A stretch of DNA of 64,000 nucleotides from an uncultured Prevotella sp. (GTDB lineage: Bacteria; Bacteroidota; Bacteroidia; Bacteroidales; Bacteroidaceae). Under the pieces are notes generated by a model. The model worked only from the letters and a program-made list of their open reading frames with translations, was not told the origin of the DNA and did not search any database. How positions within the stretch are numbered: position 1 is the first letter of the stretch; every line of letters starts with the position of its first letter. The stretch spans positions 31,603 to 95,602 of the forward strand of contig CAJOEC010000005.1 of NCBI GenBank assembly GCA_905233425.1. Reading direction: 5' to 3'. The position numbers were made by a program, and so were the translations under genes. Shown here piece by piece: positions 52,738-61,425 of the stretch.

Positions 52738-53057
52738 CTAATTTCTCTTTTATTATGTACCATCTGTTGTCCTTTTTTACGTTTTTTTATCCAGCACATG
52801 AAAAAACCGATAGATACGCCTCGACTCTTTCACAAAGCGTTTCAAGTTAATACTTCTCATAGAAGTTCACGTTTGGCTCCCCGCTATCTTCATTCATTAA
52901 CTATATCAGACCAAGGCGTTCTCACATTAATTCGTCATCAATTACATGCCTGAACAACCGGCAACCATGAGGAAGCACGTATCAATTTCCTATCTCTACT
53001 CTACCCTCCCCCGCCACCATCGGCATGTGTTTCAAACATGAGTTCAGATTAAAACTT

Positions 53058-54491
53058 CTACTTGGGGAACTGGATGGTGAAGCGGGTGAGGTGGTCCTTA
53101 GGGTCTGTAAGCAGATTGAAAGTGCAATGGTGTGACGTAAGGATGTCACGGATGAGCAGAAGGCCGAGGCCCTGGCCTTGCGGCTTCGTAGAGAAGAAGG
53201 GGGTGAAGAGATGTTTGGCCACCGACGGCGGAATGCCGTGGCCATTATCGGTGACCACAAGAGACCCACCCCCTTGCACCTCCCTGTGAGGGATGGGAGT
53301 GGAATAATTTGCGGGTTGATAATATGTCTCAATGGTAATCACTCCCCTCTCACGTGTAGGGGCAGGCTCCGTGCCAGCCCCCGGGGGTGAGGCCGCCTCC
53401 ACAGCATTCTTGACGATGTTGATGAGCACCTGCTGGAAGAGGACTGTGTCGAGGTGAACAGGTATGGCCTCGTCGGTGAGGCGGAAATCGATACTGACGT
53501 GAGCCTTTGTACACAGATTCTCGAGGAAGGGGCGGCAGGCCTCCACCTCCTCGCTGAGGTCGCAGAGCTGCAGCTGCGGCTGCGGAATTTTTACCACTTC
53601 GGCAAAGCGGGAGACAAAGGACGAGAGGGCGGTGAGCCGCTCAACAGCCTCACCCCCGACCCCTCTCCAAGGGGAGAGGGGAGTAGTTACATTCTGCACG
53701 TGTTCGTCAGTTATCTTCTGTCCTTGTTCGTCAGTTGTTTTCTGTCCTTGAAGGTATATACTCCCCTCTCCCTTTGGAGAGGGGCTGGGGGTGAGGCTTA
53801 TGATTCCCGCCACGCTGTTGTTCACCTCGTGGGCAATCATGCGGATGACGCGCTCGTAGGCCGCTTTCTCTGCAAGACGTACCTCAGAGGTCAGCGACTC
53901 GACGAGGAAGAAAGGATGCTGGAAACCGCGATCGGGGAAAGACAGGTGGCTGATGCGGAACAGCTGCGGCTCGCCGGGGATGCGCACGGTGGTCGTCTCG
54001 CCAAGGGGCAGAGCGCGGATGGCTTCTTCGACGCTGGGCGAGAGCATCTCGCGGGCAGCGGGATTCATGGAAGTGACGTTACCGTCGAGGTCACACTGGA
54101 TAACACCCATCGGCGAAGCCTCGATGAGAAGATTAAGGAAGGTGTATTGTTCCTCGAGCCTGAGGTGCTCGCTGCGCAGACGGGTCAGCAGGTCGTTGAA
54201 CGTGCGGACAATGACATCGGTCTCGTGCTGGCCCGACGGGGCGAGGCGTGTGGTGAGGTCGAGATCGCGCACCAGTTCCATGCCACCGACCAGTGTGTCG
54301 TAGGGGCGGATGGTCTTGCGGTAGAAATAGCTGAGATAAACGAGCAGCACAACGACGAAAACCTCAGTCACATAGAACAGCCACGACGGGGATTCCAAAT
54401 CACCGCCAGCGAGGAACATGGCGAAGAGGGCTGCACCAGCCAGCAGGACGATGCCCACGACAAGGATTGCGAAATAATGCTTCAGTTTCAT
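53058..54491 (-). CDS. NtrB-type sensor histidine kinase with repeat-derived inserts
   Basis: This 477-residue protein is counted from the ATG 2 bases after the regulator's stop. It has two membrane helices (about 6-28 and 37-58), a HAMP-like linker, a PAS domain (about 120-200), the phosphorylated histidine in MIAHEVNNSVAGI (about residue 222), and a GHKL ATPase with NIVKNAVEAA and VTDNGHGIPP. It activates the NtrC-like partner. Inserts: about 50 residues directly after the histidine helix (DNA 53648-53798), and two shorter ones between NAVEAA and DNGHG (DNA 53262-53390). The signal is unknown. Confidence 0.88.
   Translation of the reverse strand: MKLKHYFAILVVGIVLLAGAALFAMFLAGGDLESPSWLFYVTEVFVVVLLVYLSYFYRKTIRPYDTLVGGMELVRDLDLTTRLAPSGQHETDVIVRTFNDLLTRLRSEHLRLEEQYTFLNLLIEASPMGVIQCDLDGNVTSMNPAAREMLSPSVEEAIRALPLGETTTVRIPGEPQLFRISHLSFPDRGFQHPFFLVESLTSEVRLAEKAAYERVIRMIAHEVNNSVAGIISLTPSPSPKGEGSIYLQGQKTTDEQGQKITDEHVQNVTTPLSPWRGVGGEAVERLTALSSFVSRFAEVVKIPQPQLQLCDLSEEVEACRPFLENLCTKAHVSIDFRLTDEAIPVHLDTVLFQQVLINIVKNAVEAASPPGAGTEPAPTRERGVITIETYYQPANYSTPIPHREVQGGGSLVVTDNGHGIPPSVAKHLFTPFFSTKPQGQGLGLLLIRDILTSHHCTFNLLTDPKDHLTRFTIQFPK
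53262..53392. repeat. Two inserts in the kinase ATPase domain (family B and a hairpin also seen at 28677)
   Basis: 53262-53300 is a CCTCCCTGTGAGGGATGGGA-type family B unit. 53355-53392 contains GTAGGGGCAGGCTCCGTGCC, the same sequence that stands at the stop codon of the pectin esterase (28676 on). Both are in frame. Confidence 0.75.
53648..53798. repeat. Family B insert pair in the kinase histidine-helix region
   Basis: Left CTCACCCCCGACCCCTCTCC, right GAGAGGGGCTGGGGGTGAGG: an inverted pair that can close a loop of about 150 bases. The middle contains two copies of a unit TTCGTCAGTTxTxTTCTGTC(CTTG). Confidence 0.85.
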
Positions 54492-54493
54492 AT

Positions 54494-55915
54494 TCACAGC
54501 CCATGCTTCTCGATCTTACGGTAGAGGGCGCCACGGCTGATGCCCAGTTCCTTGGCCACGAGCGAGAGGTTGCCGTTGTGCTTGGCAATGGCAGCGGCAA
54601 TGGCGTTGTGCTCTATGGAAGAGAGAGACCCATCCCCGGCCACTCCCTGTTGAGGGAGGGGAGTAGATAGACTTGGAACAGACGAATAGCTATTTCGGAA
54701 ATCTGCGGCAGTAAGTAACCACTCCCCTCCCTCGCAGGGAGGGGCTGGGGGTGGGTCTGTGCCTTTCATCAGCAGAGCCCTTTCCACCAGATTCTTCAGC
54801 TCGCGGATGTTGCCGGGGAAGGGGAGCGTCTGGAGGTAGGCGATGGCATCGGGGGTTACGGAGGCGTTGCCCACCACACCGTTGGCGGCACAGGCTTCGC
54901 GCAGGAAGTGGTCGACAAGCAGCGGTATGTCCTCGCGACGTTCGCGTAGAGGCGGCAGATGAATGTTGATGATGTTTATGCGGTAGTAGAGATCCTCGCG
55001 GAAGGTGTGGTCGCTGACCATAGCCCGCAGATCGGCATTGGTGGCGCAGACCACGCGCACGTTGGTGCGGCGCGTCTGGCTGTCGCCCAACACCTCGTAT
55101 GTCTGGTCCTGCAGCACGCGCAGCAGCTTCACCTGGCTGGCTAACGACAGTTCGCCAATCTCGTCGAGGAAGATGGTGCCGCCCTTGGCCATCTCAAAGC
55201 GTCCTGTGCGGTCGGTCTTGGCGTCGGTGAACGAGCCTTTCTTGTGGCCGAACATCTCGCTCTCGAACAGCGACGTGGAGATGCCGCCGAGGTTCACCTT
55301 AACAAACGGCCCGTTGGCTCGTTGGCTTTGTCGGTGGATGGCCTCGGCTATTAGTTCCTTGCCCGTGCCGCTCTCGCCCGTGATGAGGACGGGCGCGTTG
55401 GTGGGGGCGACGCGGGAGACGGTGGCGAGGATGGCGGAGAGAGAAGCCCCCCCTACGGCCCCCGAGGGGGCTTCTATACTTTTTGAGGCAGGAGGTATCG
55501 TGTCCCCCTCGGGGGACGAAGGGGGGGCCACCTTTATTGCTGTCTCTATCCTCTCCAACAGCACGCCGTTGTCCCACGGCTTGGTGATGAAGTCGAAGGC
55601 TCCGGCACGCATGCCCTGCACGGCCAGGTCGATTGTTCCCCACGCTGTCATCAGGATGCACGGCACGTCGGGGCGGAACACCTTCACCTGCTTCAGCAGC
55701 GTCAGCCCCTCCTCGCCGTCGGTGGCGCGAGTATAGTTCATGTCCATCAGCACCAGTTCCACGGCGGGCGTGTTGCGTACTGTCTGTATTGCCTCCTTTG
55801 GGTTTTCGGCCAAAGCCACCTCATACCCGTTGCGCTCCAGGATGAGCTTCAGCGAGAGGCGTATGCTTTTATCGTCATCAACTACGAGAATCATGGTTCT
55901 TCTTTTTGACTGCAA
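54494..55915 (-). CDS. NtrC-type sigma-54-dependent response regulator with inserts
   Basis: This 473-residue protein has a receiver domain (about 1-120, phosphorylated Asp in LVLMDMNYTR), an AAA+ ATPase with Walker A GESGTGKE and Walker B GGTIFLDEIGELS, and a C-terminal Fis-type helix-turn-helix (LSLVAKELGISRGALYRKIE). The sigma-54 contact loop reads GSFTDA instead of the usual GAFTGA. A family A insert (about 30 residues, DNA 55445-55532) is in the receiver-ATPase linker, and a family B pair (about 45 residues, DNA 54629-54765) in the ATPase-Fis linker. It is co-transcribed with the kinase. Confidence 0.9.
   Translation of the reverse strand: MQSKRRTMILVVDDDKSIRLSLKLILERNGYEVALAENPKEAIQTVRNTPAVELVLMDMNYTRATDGEEGLTLLKQVKVFRPDVPCILMTAWGTIDLAVQGMRAGAFDFITKPWDNGVLLERIETAIKVAPPSSPEGDTIPPASKSIEAPSGAVGGASLSAILATVSRVAPTNAPVLITGESGTGKELIAEAIHRQSQRANGPFVKVNLGGISTSLFESEMFGHKKGSFTDAKTDRTGRFEMAKGGTIFLDEIGELSLASQVKLLRVLQDQTYEVLGDSQTRRTNVRVVCATNADLRAMVSDHTFREDLYYRINIINIHLPPLRERREDIPLLVDHFLREACAANGVVGNASVTPDAIAYLQTLPFPGNIRELKNLVERALLMKGTDPPPAPPCEGGEWLLTAADFRNSYSSVPSLSTPLPQQGVAGDGSLSSIEHNAIAAAIAKHNGNLSLVAKELGISRGALYRKIEKHGL
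54629..54765. repeat. Family B insert pair in the response regulator
   Basis: Left CCCATCCCCGGCCACTCCCT, right AGGGAGGGGCTGGGGGTGGG, inverted to each other, with about 70 bases between; read in frame as a Pro/Gly/Ser-rich linker. Confidence 0.85.
55445..55532. repeat. Family A coding insert, copy 4 (in response regulator)
   Basis: Nearly identical to 9443-9530 over 88 bp, same orientation relative to its gene and same reading frame. Confidence 0.85.
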
Positions 55916-55921
55916 AACATT

Positions 55922-56467
55922 TTAGAAACTTGGCTCTGCGTCGCCGCGCTGGTAGACCGTCCAGCCGTCGTCGCCATAGAAATAGCCTTGGAGGCGGAGC
56001 GTCGCTTCGTCGGCATAGCCGAAAAGCATGATGTGACTGTAGGCGAGATAGTCGTTTGCCGGGTCATCGTATCGGGCGTAAAGGTCTATCATGTCGTGGC
56101 CCTCGCCCTTCTCATCGCGCTCCCATTGCAGCCGCCAGTCACCCGTGAACGTGCCGTTCATCTGCTCCACGTCCTCCCAGTCGGTGTAGTGCTGGTCGCC
56201 GTTGATGGTGACGAGCGAGCGTTTCTGCCACTTGCGCATCCCCGTCAGTGTGCCATCGGCCTGGAATGTCAGCCGCTCGAAGAACCGCTGCTTGTCGGTG
56301 ACGTTCTCGAAGTGCCAAGTGCCGGTGATGAGCGGCGTGAATTGCTCTCTCAGCTGTTCCGTCTTCTCGTGTGCCTCCAGGTCGACATACTCCGGTTCGC
56401 TGCTGCCGCAGGAGGCGAACAAGACCACGGCCACGACTATCAGTAAGTTGCTTATCCAGCTTTTCAT
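55922..56467 (-). CDS. Small lipoprotein with lipocalin-like domain, before the NtrC gene
   Basis: A lipoprotein of 181 residues from ATG 56467 (an in-frame ATG at 56476 is also possible). The lipobox is LFASC, and the mature part contains LITGTWHFENVTDKQRFFE and further strands, like the GTW-starting lipocalin-like families of Bacteroidales. It lies 6 bases upstream of the response regulator on the same strand, so it could be the signal-linked member of that operon. The function is unknown. Confidence 0.65.
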   Translation of the reverse strand: MKSWISNLLIVVAVVLFASCGSSEPEYVDLEAHEKTEQLREQFTPLITGTWHFENVTDKQRFFERLTFQADGTLTGMRKWQKRSLVTINGDQHYTDWEDVEQMNGTFTGDWRLQWERDEKGEGHDMIDLYARYDDPANDYLAYSHIMLFGYADEATLRLQGYFYGDDGWTVYQRGDAEPSF

Positions 56468-56544
56468 TGTTGCCATTTCCTTTGTCGTTTTCTATATTAA
56501 CGTGATATGTTAGGATTATTGTGTTTCCCCTCGATAATTCTTCT

Positions 56545-56585
56545 AAAAGCAGCACCCGTCATCCCGACGGATGCTGCCCGTTTTT
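56545..56585. terminator. Hairpin terminator between 56476 and 56978
   Basis: The stem GCAGCACCCGTC / GACGGATGCTGC (one mismatch) has A/T runs on both sides: five T downstream on plus and TTTTAG on minus. Confidence 0.6.
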
Positions 56586-56678
56586 ATATTAACGAGAGAG
56601 CCTTTATGGAAAAGGCCTGGTGCAAAGGTACAACAATCTGCACGAAAAGCCCTCGGCGAAGCCCGGAAAGTGGTAGCC

Positions 56679-56956
56679 GAGGGTGAAAGTCTTTACCCTG
56701 GTAAAGAATTTAAGTGACGCTCTCGCCCTCCCGCTCGCAGAAGTCGCGCAGCACCTGGAGGTCAATGCTGTTGATTCCGAATTTCTGTTCCATGATGTTA
56801 TTTCTTTTCCTTTGTTTTTCACCTCGTAGTCCACGAAGATTGTCTCATTCATGTTCGCGTATACATTTTATTATATATACGCCGTCCGCGACCGAATATG
56901 ACGGTCGCGGACGTTAATTGTTCTTAACTGTAGTGCAAGTCTTTACTTTGGTAAAG
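56679..56956. repeat. Pair of GTGAAAGTC-palindrome motifs
   Basis: 56679-56706 (GTGAAAGTCTTTACCCTGGT and AAAG) and 56933-56956 (GTGCAAGTCTTTACTTTGGT and AAAG) are copies of one motif ending in a CTTTAC...GTAAAG palindrome; a third, with another palindrome, is at 61654-61680. Between them lie a 27-codon minus-strand frame (56793-56710, MEQKFGINSIDLQ...) with AAAGGA before its ATG, and an 11-bp hairpin (GTCCGCGACCG / CGGTCGCGGAC, 56884-56912). I cannot say whether the small frame is a gene. Confidence 0.55.
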
Positions 56957-56977
56957 AGATTTGATTGTCTAAACTAT

Positions 56978-57796
56978 TTATCTGTTTCTACGCATATTTT
57001 GGCTGGCGATGCAACTCAGTGGTGTCTGGCCATCGGTGACGCGCTCCAGGATCTGCCAGTCTATGCGGTAGTCGATGCGCTCTTCCACGGCGATGCGGTC
57101 TTTCGACAGCCACTTCACCTGATGGGTCTTGTTGCCCATCTTGTAGGTTTTCTTGCCGTCATACTCCACCTTGTCAACACCGCCACCGCGTCCTGAAGTA
57201 ATAAGTACCGCATTCTCAGGAGACAGCACCATGAAACTGTTGAAGTATTTGCTTGTGCGGTATTGCTCATGTAGCTTCGGCTGTTCCTTCTTGACATCGC
57301 GCAGTTCGTCCACATAGCCGATGATGCGCCAAGTACCAGTCAGAGGATTGCGCGGGTCAACTTCGGCCTTGCCCGTAAGTGCGTCGAAGGCGATGCGGCC
57401 AAACTCAGAGTATTGTCCCGACTCGTATTTCTCGATGCACCAGTCGTTGTTGGGGAAATGCAAGTGGTTGGTGTACTGGCTCCACCATTTCTCGGTGAAG
57501 TGTTCGGCGTTGCTGTCGTAAATCAGGGTGCTGTGGTCGTTCTCGTCCTTCGGCTGGTCGCCTGTATAGTTGAAGACCTGGTGGTCGTTGTCGTTGATGT
57601 TGAAGAAGGCTTTCTGGAACGAGACCATCAGCGTGATGCTGTCGGTGCATACCTTGTACTGCTCGTATGGAGATATCACTTCGCCCACTTTTCCTGTGAG
57701 CGTCATCAACTTGTAGATGCCGCGCGGGTTTTCCGTCTGCGCTGTTGCTCCCATTGCCAGAGTGGCCAGCAGCAATGTAAAAATCGGTTTCTTCAT
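56978..57796 (-). CDS. DUF4488-like secreted protein
   Basis: This 272-residue protein has a signal peptide (about 1-19, ending ATAQ). Two similar halves each begin with a lipocalin-like GTW or G-Y strand (NPRGIYKLMTLTG near 24; PLTGTWRIIGYVDELRDV near 150). This fits the DUF4488 family of Bacteroidales, whose role is unknown. It follows the lipoprotein at 57809 by 12 bases, so the two are probably co-transcribed. Confidence 0.65.
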   Translation of the reverse strand: MKKPIFTLLLATLAMGATAQTENPRGIYKLMTLTGKVGEVISPYEQYKVCTDSITLMVSFQKAFFNINDNDHQVFNYTGDQPKDENDHSTLIYDSNAEHFTEKWWSQYTNHLHFPNNDWCIEKYESGQYSEFGRIAFDALTGKAEVDPRNPLTGTWRIIGYVDELRDVKKEQPKLHEQYRTSKYFNSFMVLSPENAVLITSGRGGGVDKVEYDGKKTYKMGNKTHQVKWLSKDRIAVEERIDYRIDWQILERVTDGQTPLSCIASQNMRRNR

Positions 57797-57808
57797 TGTT
57801 TTGAAATA

Positions 57809-58363
57809 TTATTTCCTCAGCTTGCCCTTGCAATCAAGATATTTCTTGAACGTCTCCCACTGCGTGGCGTTCTTCTTGATGTTTGCCTGGGTGCGCTCGT
57901 CGTCGATGAACTGCGGGGGATAGCAGTCGTGCAGGTAGTAGCGGGGATTGCCCTCGTCCTCGCCAATCGTGGAATAGTGCAGGACAAGATCAGTGAAGAC
58001 GCGGCTGTCGAAGTCGGACACGAAGCGGCTGACCTCGAACAGGACGTCGTCGCCAAGGCGGAACTCCAGCCCCTCTTTGTGATAGTCCTTCATCAGCTTA
58101 TTGTATAGCTGCTCGTCCTGCTTCTTGAAACGGATTTCGCGGGTGCTGACGTTGAACCACTCGATGTCGTCCTCGGTGAAGAGGGTGTCGATGGTCGCGC
58201 CCCTTGTCTCGCTGCCTGCCTCGCAGACGAAGAGCTTGGCCTGCTCCACGGGGGCGGTGGTGAAGGGCTTCTCTGTTTCGTTACTGTCGCTGCCGCAGGC
58301 AGTCATCGTTGTGCTGGCAATGGCTATCGCCATCATCCAAGCAAGGAATTTGTAATGCTTCAT
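57809..58363 (-). CDS. Lipoprotein of unknown function
   Basis: This 184-residue protein has a lipoprotein signal (about 1-22, lipobox TMTAC). The mature part is charged and not clearly repetitive; ISTREIRFKKQDEQLYNKL is a typical helical stretch. The C-terminal sequence FKKYLDCKGKLRK is almost repeated by the partial gene at 63954-64000 (FTKYLESKGKLKK), so the window holds two members of the family. No family name is recognised. Confidence 0.6.
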   Translation of the reverse strand: MKHYKFLAWMMAIAIASTTMTACGSDSNETEKPFTTAPVEQAKLFVCEAGSETRGATIDTLFTEDDIEWFNVSTREIRFKKQDEQLYNKLMKDYHKEGLEFRLGDDVLFEVSRFVSDFDSRVFTDLVLHYSTIGEDEGNPRYYLHDCYPPQFIDDERTQANIKKNATQWETFKKYLDCKGKLRK

Positions 58364-58653
58364 GTTCTTAATTCTTTTAATAAAACGAATGTGTCTCTTT
58401 TATTATTGTCCGCCGAACTGAGAAAAGACTGCACGGCTACCACGTTTTTTGATAGTTATTACCTTTAGCAGAAATAGCCTTCTTCTCACATATAGATAGG
58501 TGTGGAGAAGGTGATGGTGCCAGCAATGTAGAAGTCGTCGGAGAGAGAGTGTGTGACCTTCTATCCATTCCGCTTCTGTTATCTACAAATGGTTTCTCCT
58601 TTCCACTAAAGAAAAAAAGAACCATTCCTGTAACTCCATCTTCTTATCAACTA

Positions 58654-60375
58654 TCAAGTACCAGATAGTTCTTCTATTCGGAATAGTTTACTGTCTTGCG
58701 ATAACCTCACAACAACATGTTCGTCTTTCCTTAGCACCAGTGGCAACTTGTCATAAAGCATAGAACAAACAAACTGTACGTTGTATTTCTTGACTGCCTC
58801 AGCAAATTTGTTCAATTGATTGCCATGTACGAGTTCCTTTTTATCATTAAGAATGAAGTGTAAACAAGGTATTCCTTCTTGATCGGCAAACACCGTGTAG
58901 GCAATGTCAAAGCACGAGATTTCGCCCTGTTTCTTTCCCGAACTAAAGTTGGCAACATCTGTGATATGGAACTTATACAATTGTTTCCCTTTCTGGGTAT
59001 CAACCTCATAGCTGATAATATATTGTTCGTCGTATATCTCACGAGACACTTCAGAGAAGATCTTGTTGAACTTATCTCTTTGAGCCTCCAGTCGCTGTGC
59101 GAAATCTTCAGTAAACAAGCCGTCGTCTATCTTCTTCATCTCTTCACATTTCTCCTTAATCGCCTTTTCAGCCGACTCTATCTGAGATATATACGATTCA
59201 AACTCACCCTTTCTGCGTGATAATTCCGACAACTGCACAATGATACCTTCCAGCTCTTCGTAAGTGTCAGATTTCAACACCTTCTCAGCCATCACGGTTT
59301 CTCTTTCTTTCAGCTTCTCCAACTCGGCTGAGAGAGATTGTATTTCTTCTTGAATCGAGGGCAGTTCCTGAGCCACAAATGCCTTCTTGTTCTCAAGCAT
59401 CGCATTGTGGAAATCAACAAGTTCCTTGAACGTTCGCTGCATCTTGGGCACGTATGCAGACGCTTGTTTATAAATCATCTCCAGCTGTACCACGTCTTCT
59501 CCAAAATTCTGCTTGTCAAAGCTTTCCACAGTCTCATTGATAAGCTCTCTACGCAGACTCAACAACGAGGTTCTTGAAGTCACTTTGTTTATTTGGGCTC
59601 GCAAGGCATTCAGACTATCAATATCCTGCTGCAGATTCTCATTAATGTTCAAGTTGTCCTTCCGTTCAACCAGCTTTTCTATGTCAGACTCAATGACGCT
59701 TAGAGCGGCTTTGTACTCATTCTTCGAACGATTACGCTCCATCCTGCGCTTATATTTCTTCTCCGTGTCTAACTCTTGTGCTAACTGAGTCTTTCGGGCT
59801 GCACTGTCATTAGGACATCCAAACATAAACAGATATAACGCCTCATACTCCTCATTCTTTCCCATCGTGAGCGTCTTCAGCGTATTCTCCAAACGCAGGT
59901 TGTCAATACGGATATTGTGAGCAATTATCTGCCTGAACGTTGGCGTCTCAGTCTTCACTTCTGGGAAAATGGCAGCTTCCAACTCGGCGACGAAGTCTTT
60001 CCTGGTTACATCCTTACCATTTATTCTAATAAGGGAACTACGCCCCGTCTTGAAATCCCTTTCTATCACCACTTTTTTTGATGGCGTATCCAAATCATCC
60101 ACCAATATCAAGGTTACAATGACATTGTTACCAGTCAGGAAATCCTTCACAAGCGCATAGCTCTCATGTTTATCCTCAGGATTACGGTAGATGCCGTCAA
60201 CATCACCGCCAAGACAATAGTCTATAAGGCGCAGTACCGTTGTCTTACCAACGTTATTGCCTGTTCCTGTAGTATTTTCGGGAGTTTCATCCACTATCAG
60301 GTTCAGCCCCTTATGGAATTTTATATCTCTAATCACCGTTCCTGGTGATGATATTGTCAATTTGCTTAAATACAT
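58654..60375 (-). CDS. ABC-3C system ATPase (DUF2326, SMC/Rad50-like)
   Basis: This 573-residue ATPase has Walker A TGNNVGKTTVLRLIDYCLG (about residues 38-56). A long coiled coil (about 190-440) with repeated Glu/Lys/Leu follows, then the C-terminal half with DUF2326 features: ISCFDIAYTVFADQEGIPCL and LHFILNDKKELVHGNQLNKF. DUF2326 ATPases are the core of the ABC three-component conflict systems described by the Aravind group. It overlaps the small middle component by 10 bases. The 290 bases after it show no gene. Confidence 0.82.
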   Translation of the reverse strand: MYLSKLTISSPGTVIRDIKFHKGLNLIVDETPENTTGTGNNVGKTTVLRLIDYCLGGDVDGIYRNPEDKHESYALVKDFLTGNNVIVTLILVDDLDTPSKKVVIERDFKTGRSSLIRINGKDVTRKDFVAELEAAIFPEVKTETPTFRQIIAHNIRIDNLRLENTLKTLTMGKNEEYEALYLFMFGCPNDSAARKTQLAQELDTEKKYKRRMERNRSKNEYKAALSVIESDIEKLVERKDNLNINENLQQDIDSLNALRAQINKVTSRTSLLSLRRELINETVESFDKQNFGEDVVQLEMIYKQASAYVPKMQRTFKELVDFHNAMLENKKAFVAQELPSIQEEIQSLSAELEKLKERETVMAEKVLKSDTYEELEGIIVQLSELSRRKGEFESYISQIESAEKAIKEKCEEMKKIDDGLFTEDFAQRLEAQRDKFNKIFSEVSREIYDEQYIISYEVDTQKGKQLYKFHITDVANFSSGKKQGEISCFDIAYTVFADQEGIPCLHFILNDKKELVHGNQLNKFAEAVKKYNVQFVCSMLYDKLPLVLRKDEHVVVRLSQDSKLFRIEELSGT

Positions 60376-60593
60376 AGCTTCACTTCTCCACTTTTAGTTA
60401 CCGTTGCTGCACCGATCAGATAAAGCCAGTCAAGGCTTAAAAGCATAACAGGGAAAGAAATCCCATATTGTGATTTAACCTCTGAATAGAGATTAAGCAC
60501 ACTGATATTGCCGCTCTTTTGTATATGCTGCAATACCATAGCGCCAGTATAGTAAATACTTTTCTTCGGATCTATATTCTCAGGCATCAACAT
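60366..60593 (-). CDS. ABC-3C middle component, MC6-like
   Basis: A protein of 75 residues from ATG 60593; a longer open frame exists but would overlap the previous gene by more. LMPENIDPKKSIYYTGAMVL and the ending SLDWLYLIGAATVTKSGEVK fit the small MC6 family that connects the ATPase with the effector in ABC-3C systems. It overlaps its neighbours by 14 and 10 bases, which argues for strict co-expression. Confidence 0.7.
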   Translation of the reverse strand: MLMPENIDPKKSIYYTGAMVLQHIQKSGNISVLNLYSEVKSQYGISFPVMLLSLDWLYLIGAATVTKSGEVKLCI

Positions 60594-61395
60594 AGCTATA
60601 TCCCTCCGGGTCTTCAAAAATTCTACAACGGATGAACGCATCCACAACTATCACGTTGATACACACATTCAACCTATCCACAGGAATATCTTCTGCACTC
60701 CGACTGTTCAATGCCACCACCCTGGTCTCATCTACTATCTTGTCAAAAAGCGCATTGCTTTCATATTGACCCAAATAGCGTGAGTACATGTCACTAAGGT
60801 TCTGAAGAATAATGAAGCTATAGTCCGTGGCATTATCTACAAACTCACCATATACGGCATTCAGTTTCCCAATATAGAGCTTATAGTCATTTATAAGACG
60901 TTTCTTCCCTTCCAGATGATTGAAATCAATCTTCTTTTCTACATCAAACTCAATAGGCCTACGCTCCTTTGACCAATCCTTAACATTTGTTGCGAGTGCT
61001 TTCACAACAATAGCCAAGTCCGTCTCCGTAATCTTTGGTGTATCCAATGGAATTATCTCCTTCACGCATAGCTCATAGACCTTTATCAGACTATCTATGC
61101 CCAAATGTGCAATATCTTTCAGAAGAGTCGATATGTCAATGATATCTACCGAAGGATCAAAAGCAATGTCATCATGAGTGTTGAACGACTCCTTACGGAG
61201 CTTTTTCACATCACCATCAATACGCAAGAACTTAAACCTGTATCCAGCAAATTGCTCCGCACTCAATTTATCTATTGATGACTGAATCTTATCTTTTGTC
61301 GCAGTGGAACTCACCTGAATCACTATCTTACCATCGTCATACCACAAATCGCCACCAGCAGCATTCTGGTTCCACTGATTCATGTTCTGATTCAT
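60580..61395 (-). CDS. ABC-3C third component with truncated SMEK domain
   Basis: This 271-residue protein has near its N-terminus GKIVIQVSSTATKDKIQSSI followed by DPSVDIIDISTLLKDI, which matches the second half of the SMEK domain (an N-terminal module of ABC-3C and other conflict proteins, related to restriction-endonuclease folds). The first part of SMEK is missing: the frame starts MNQNMNQWNQNA. The rest (about 110-271) is helical and probably the part that joins the ATPase complex. First gene of the three, with a promoter just upstream. Confidence 0.7.
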   Translation of the reverse strand: MNQNMNQWNQNAAGGDLWYDDGKIVIQVSSTATKDKIQSSIDKLSAEQFAGYRFKFLRIDGDVKKLRKESFNTHDDIAFDPSVDIIDISTLLKDIAHLGIDSLIKVYELCVKEIIPLDTPKITETDLAIVVKALATNVKDWSKERRPIEFDVEKKIDFNHLEGKKRLINDYKLYIGKLNAVYGEFVDNATDYSFIILQNLSDMYSRYLGQYESNALFDKIVDETRVVALNSRSAEDIPVDRLNVCINVIVVDAFIRCRIFEDPEGYSYVDA

Positions 61396-61417
61396 CGTCT
61401 CTTCATCTTTTGCTTTG

Positions 61418-61425
61418 CAAAAATA
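61418..61425 (-). promoter_or_regulatory. -7 promoter box for the ABC-3C genes
   Basis: Minus-strand TATTTTTG lies 22 bases before the first ATG. Confidence 0.5.
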
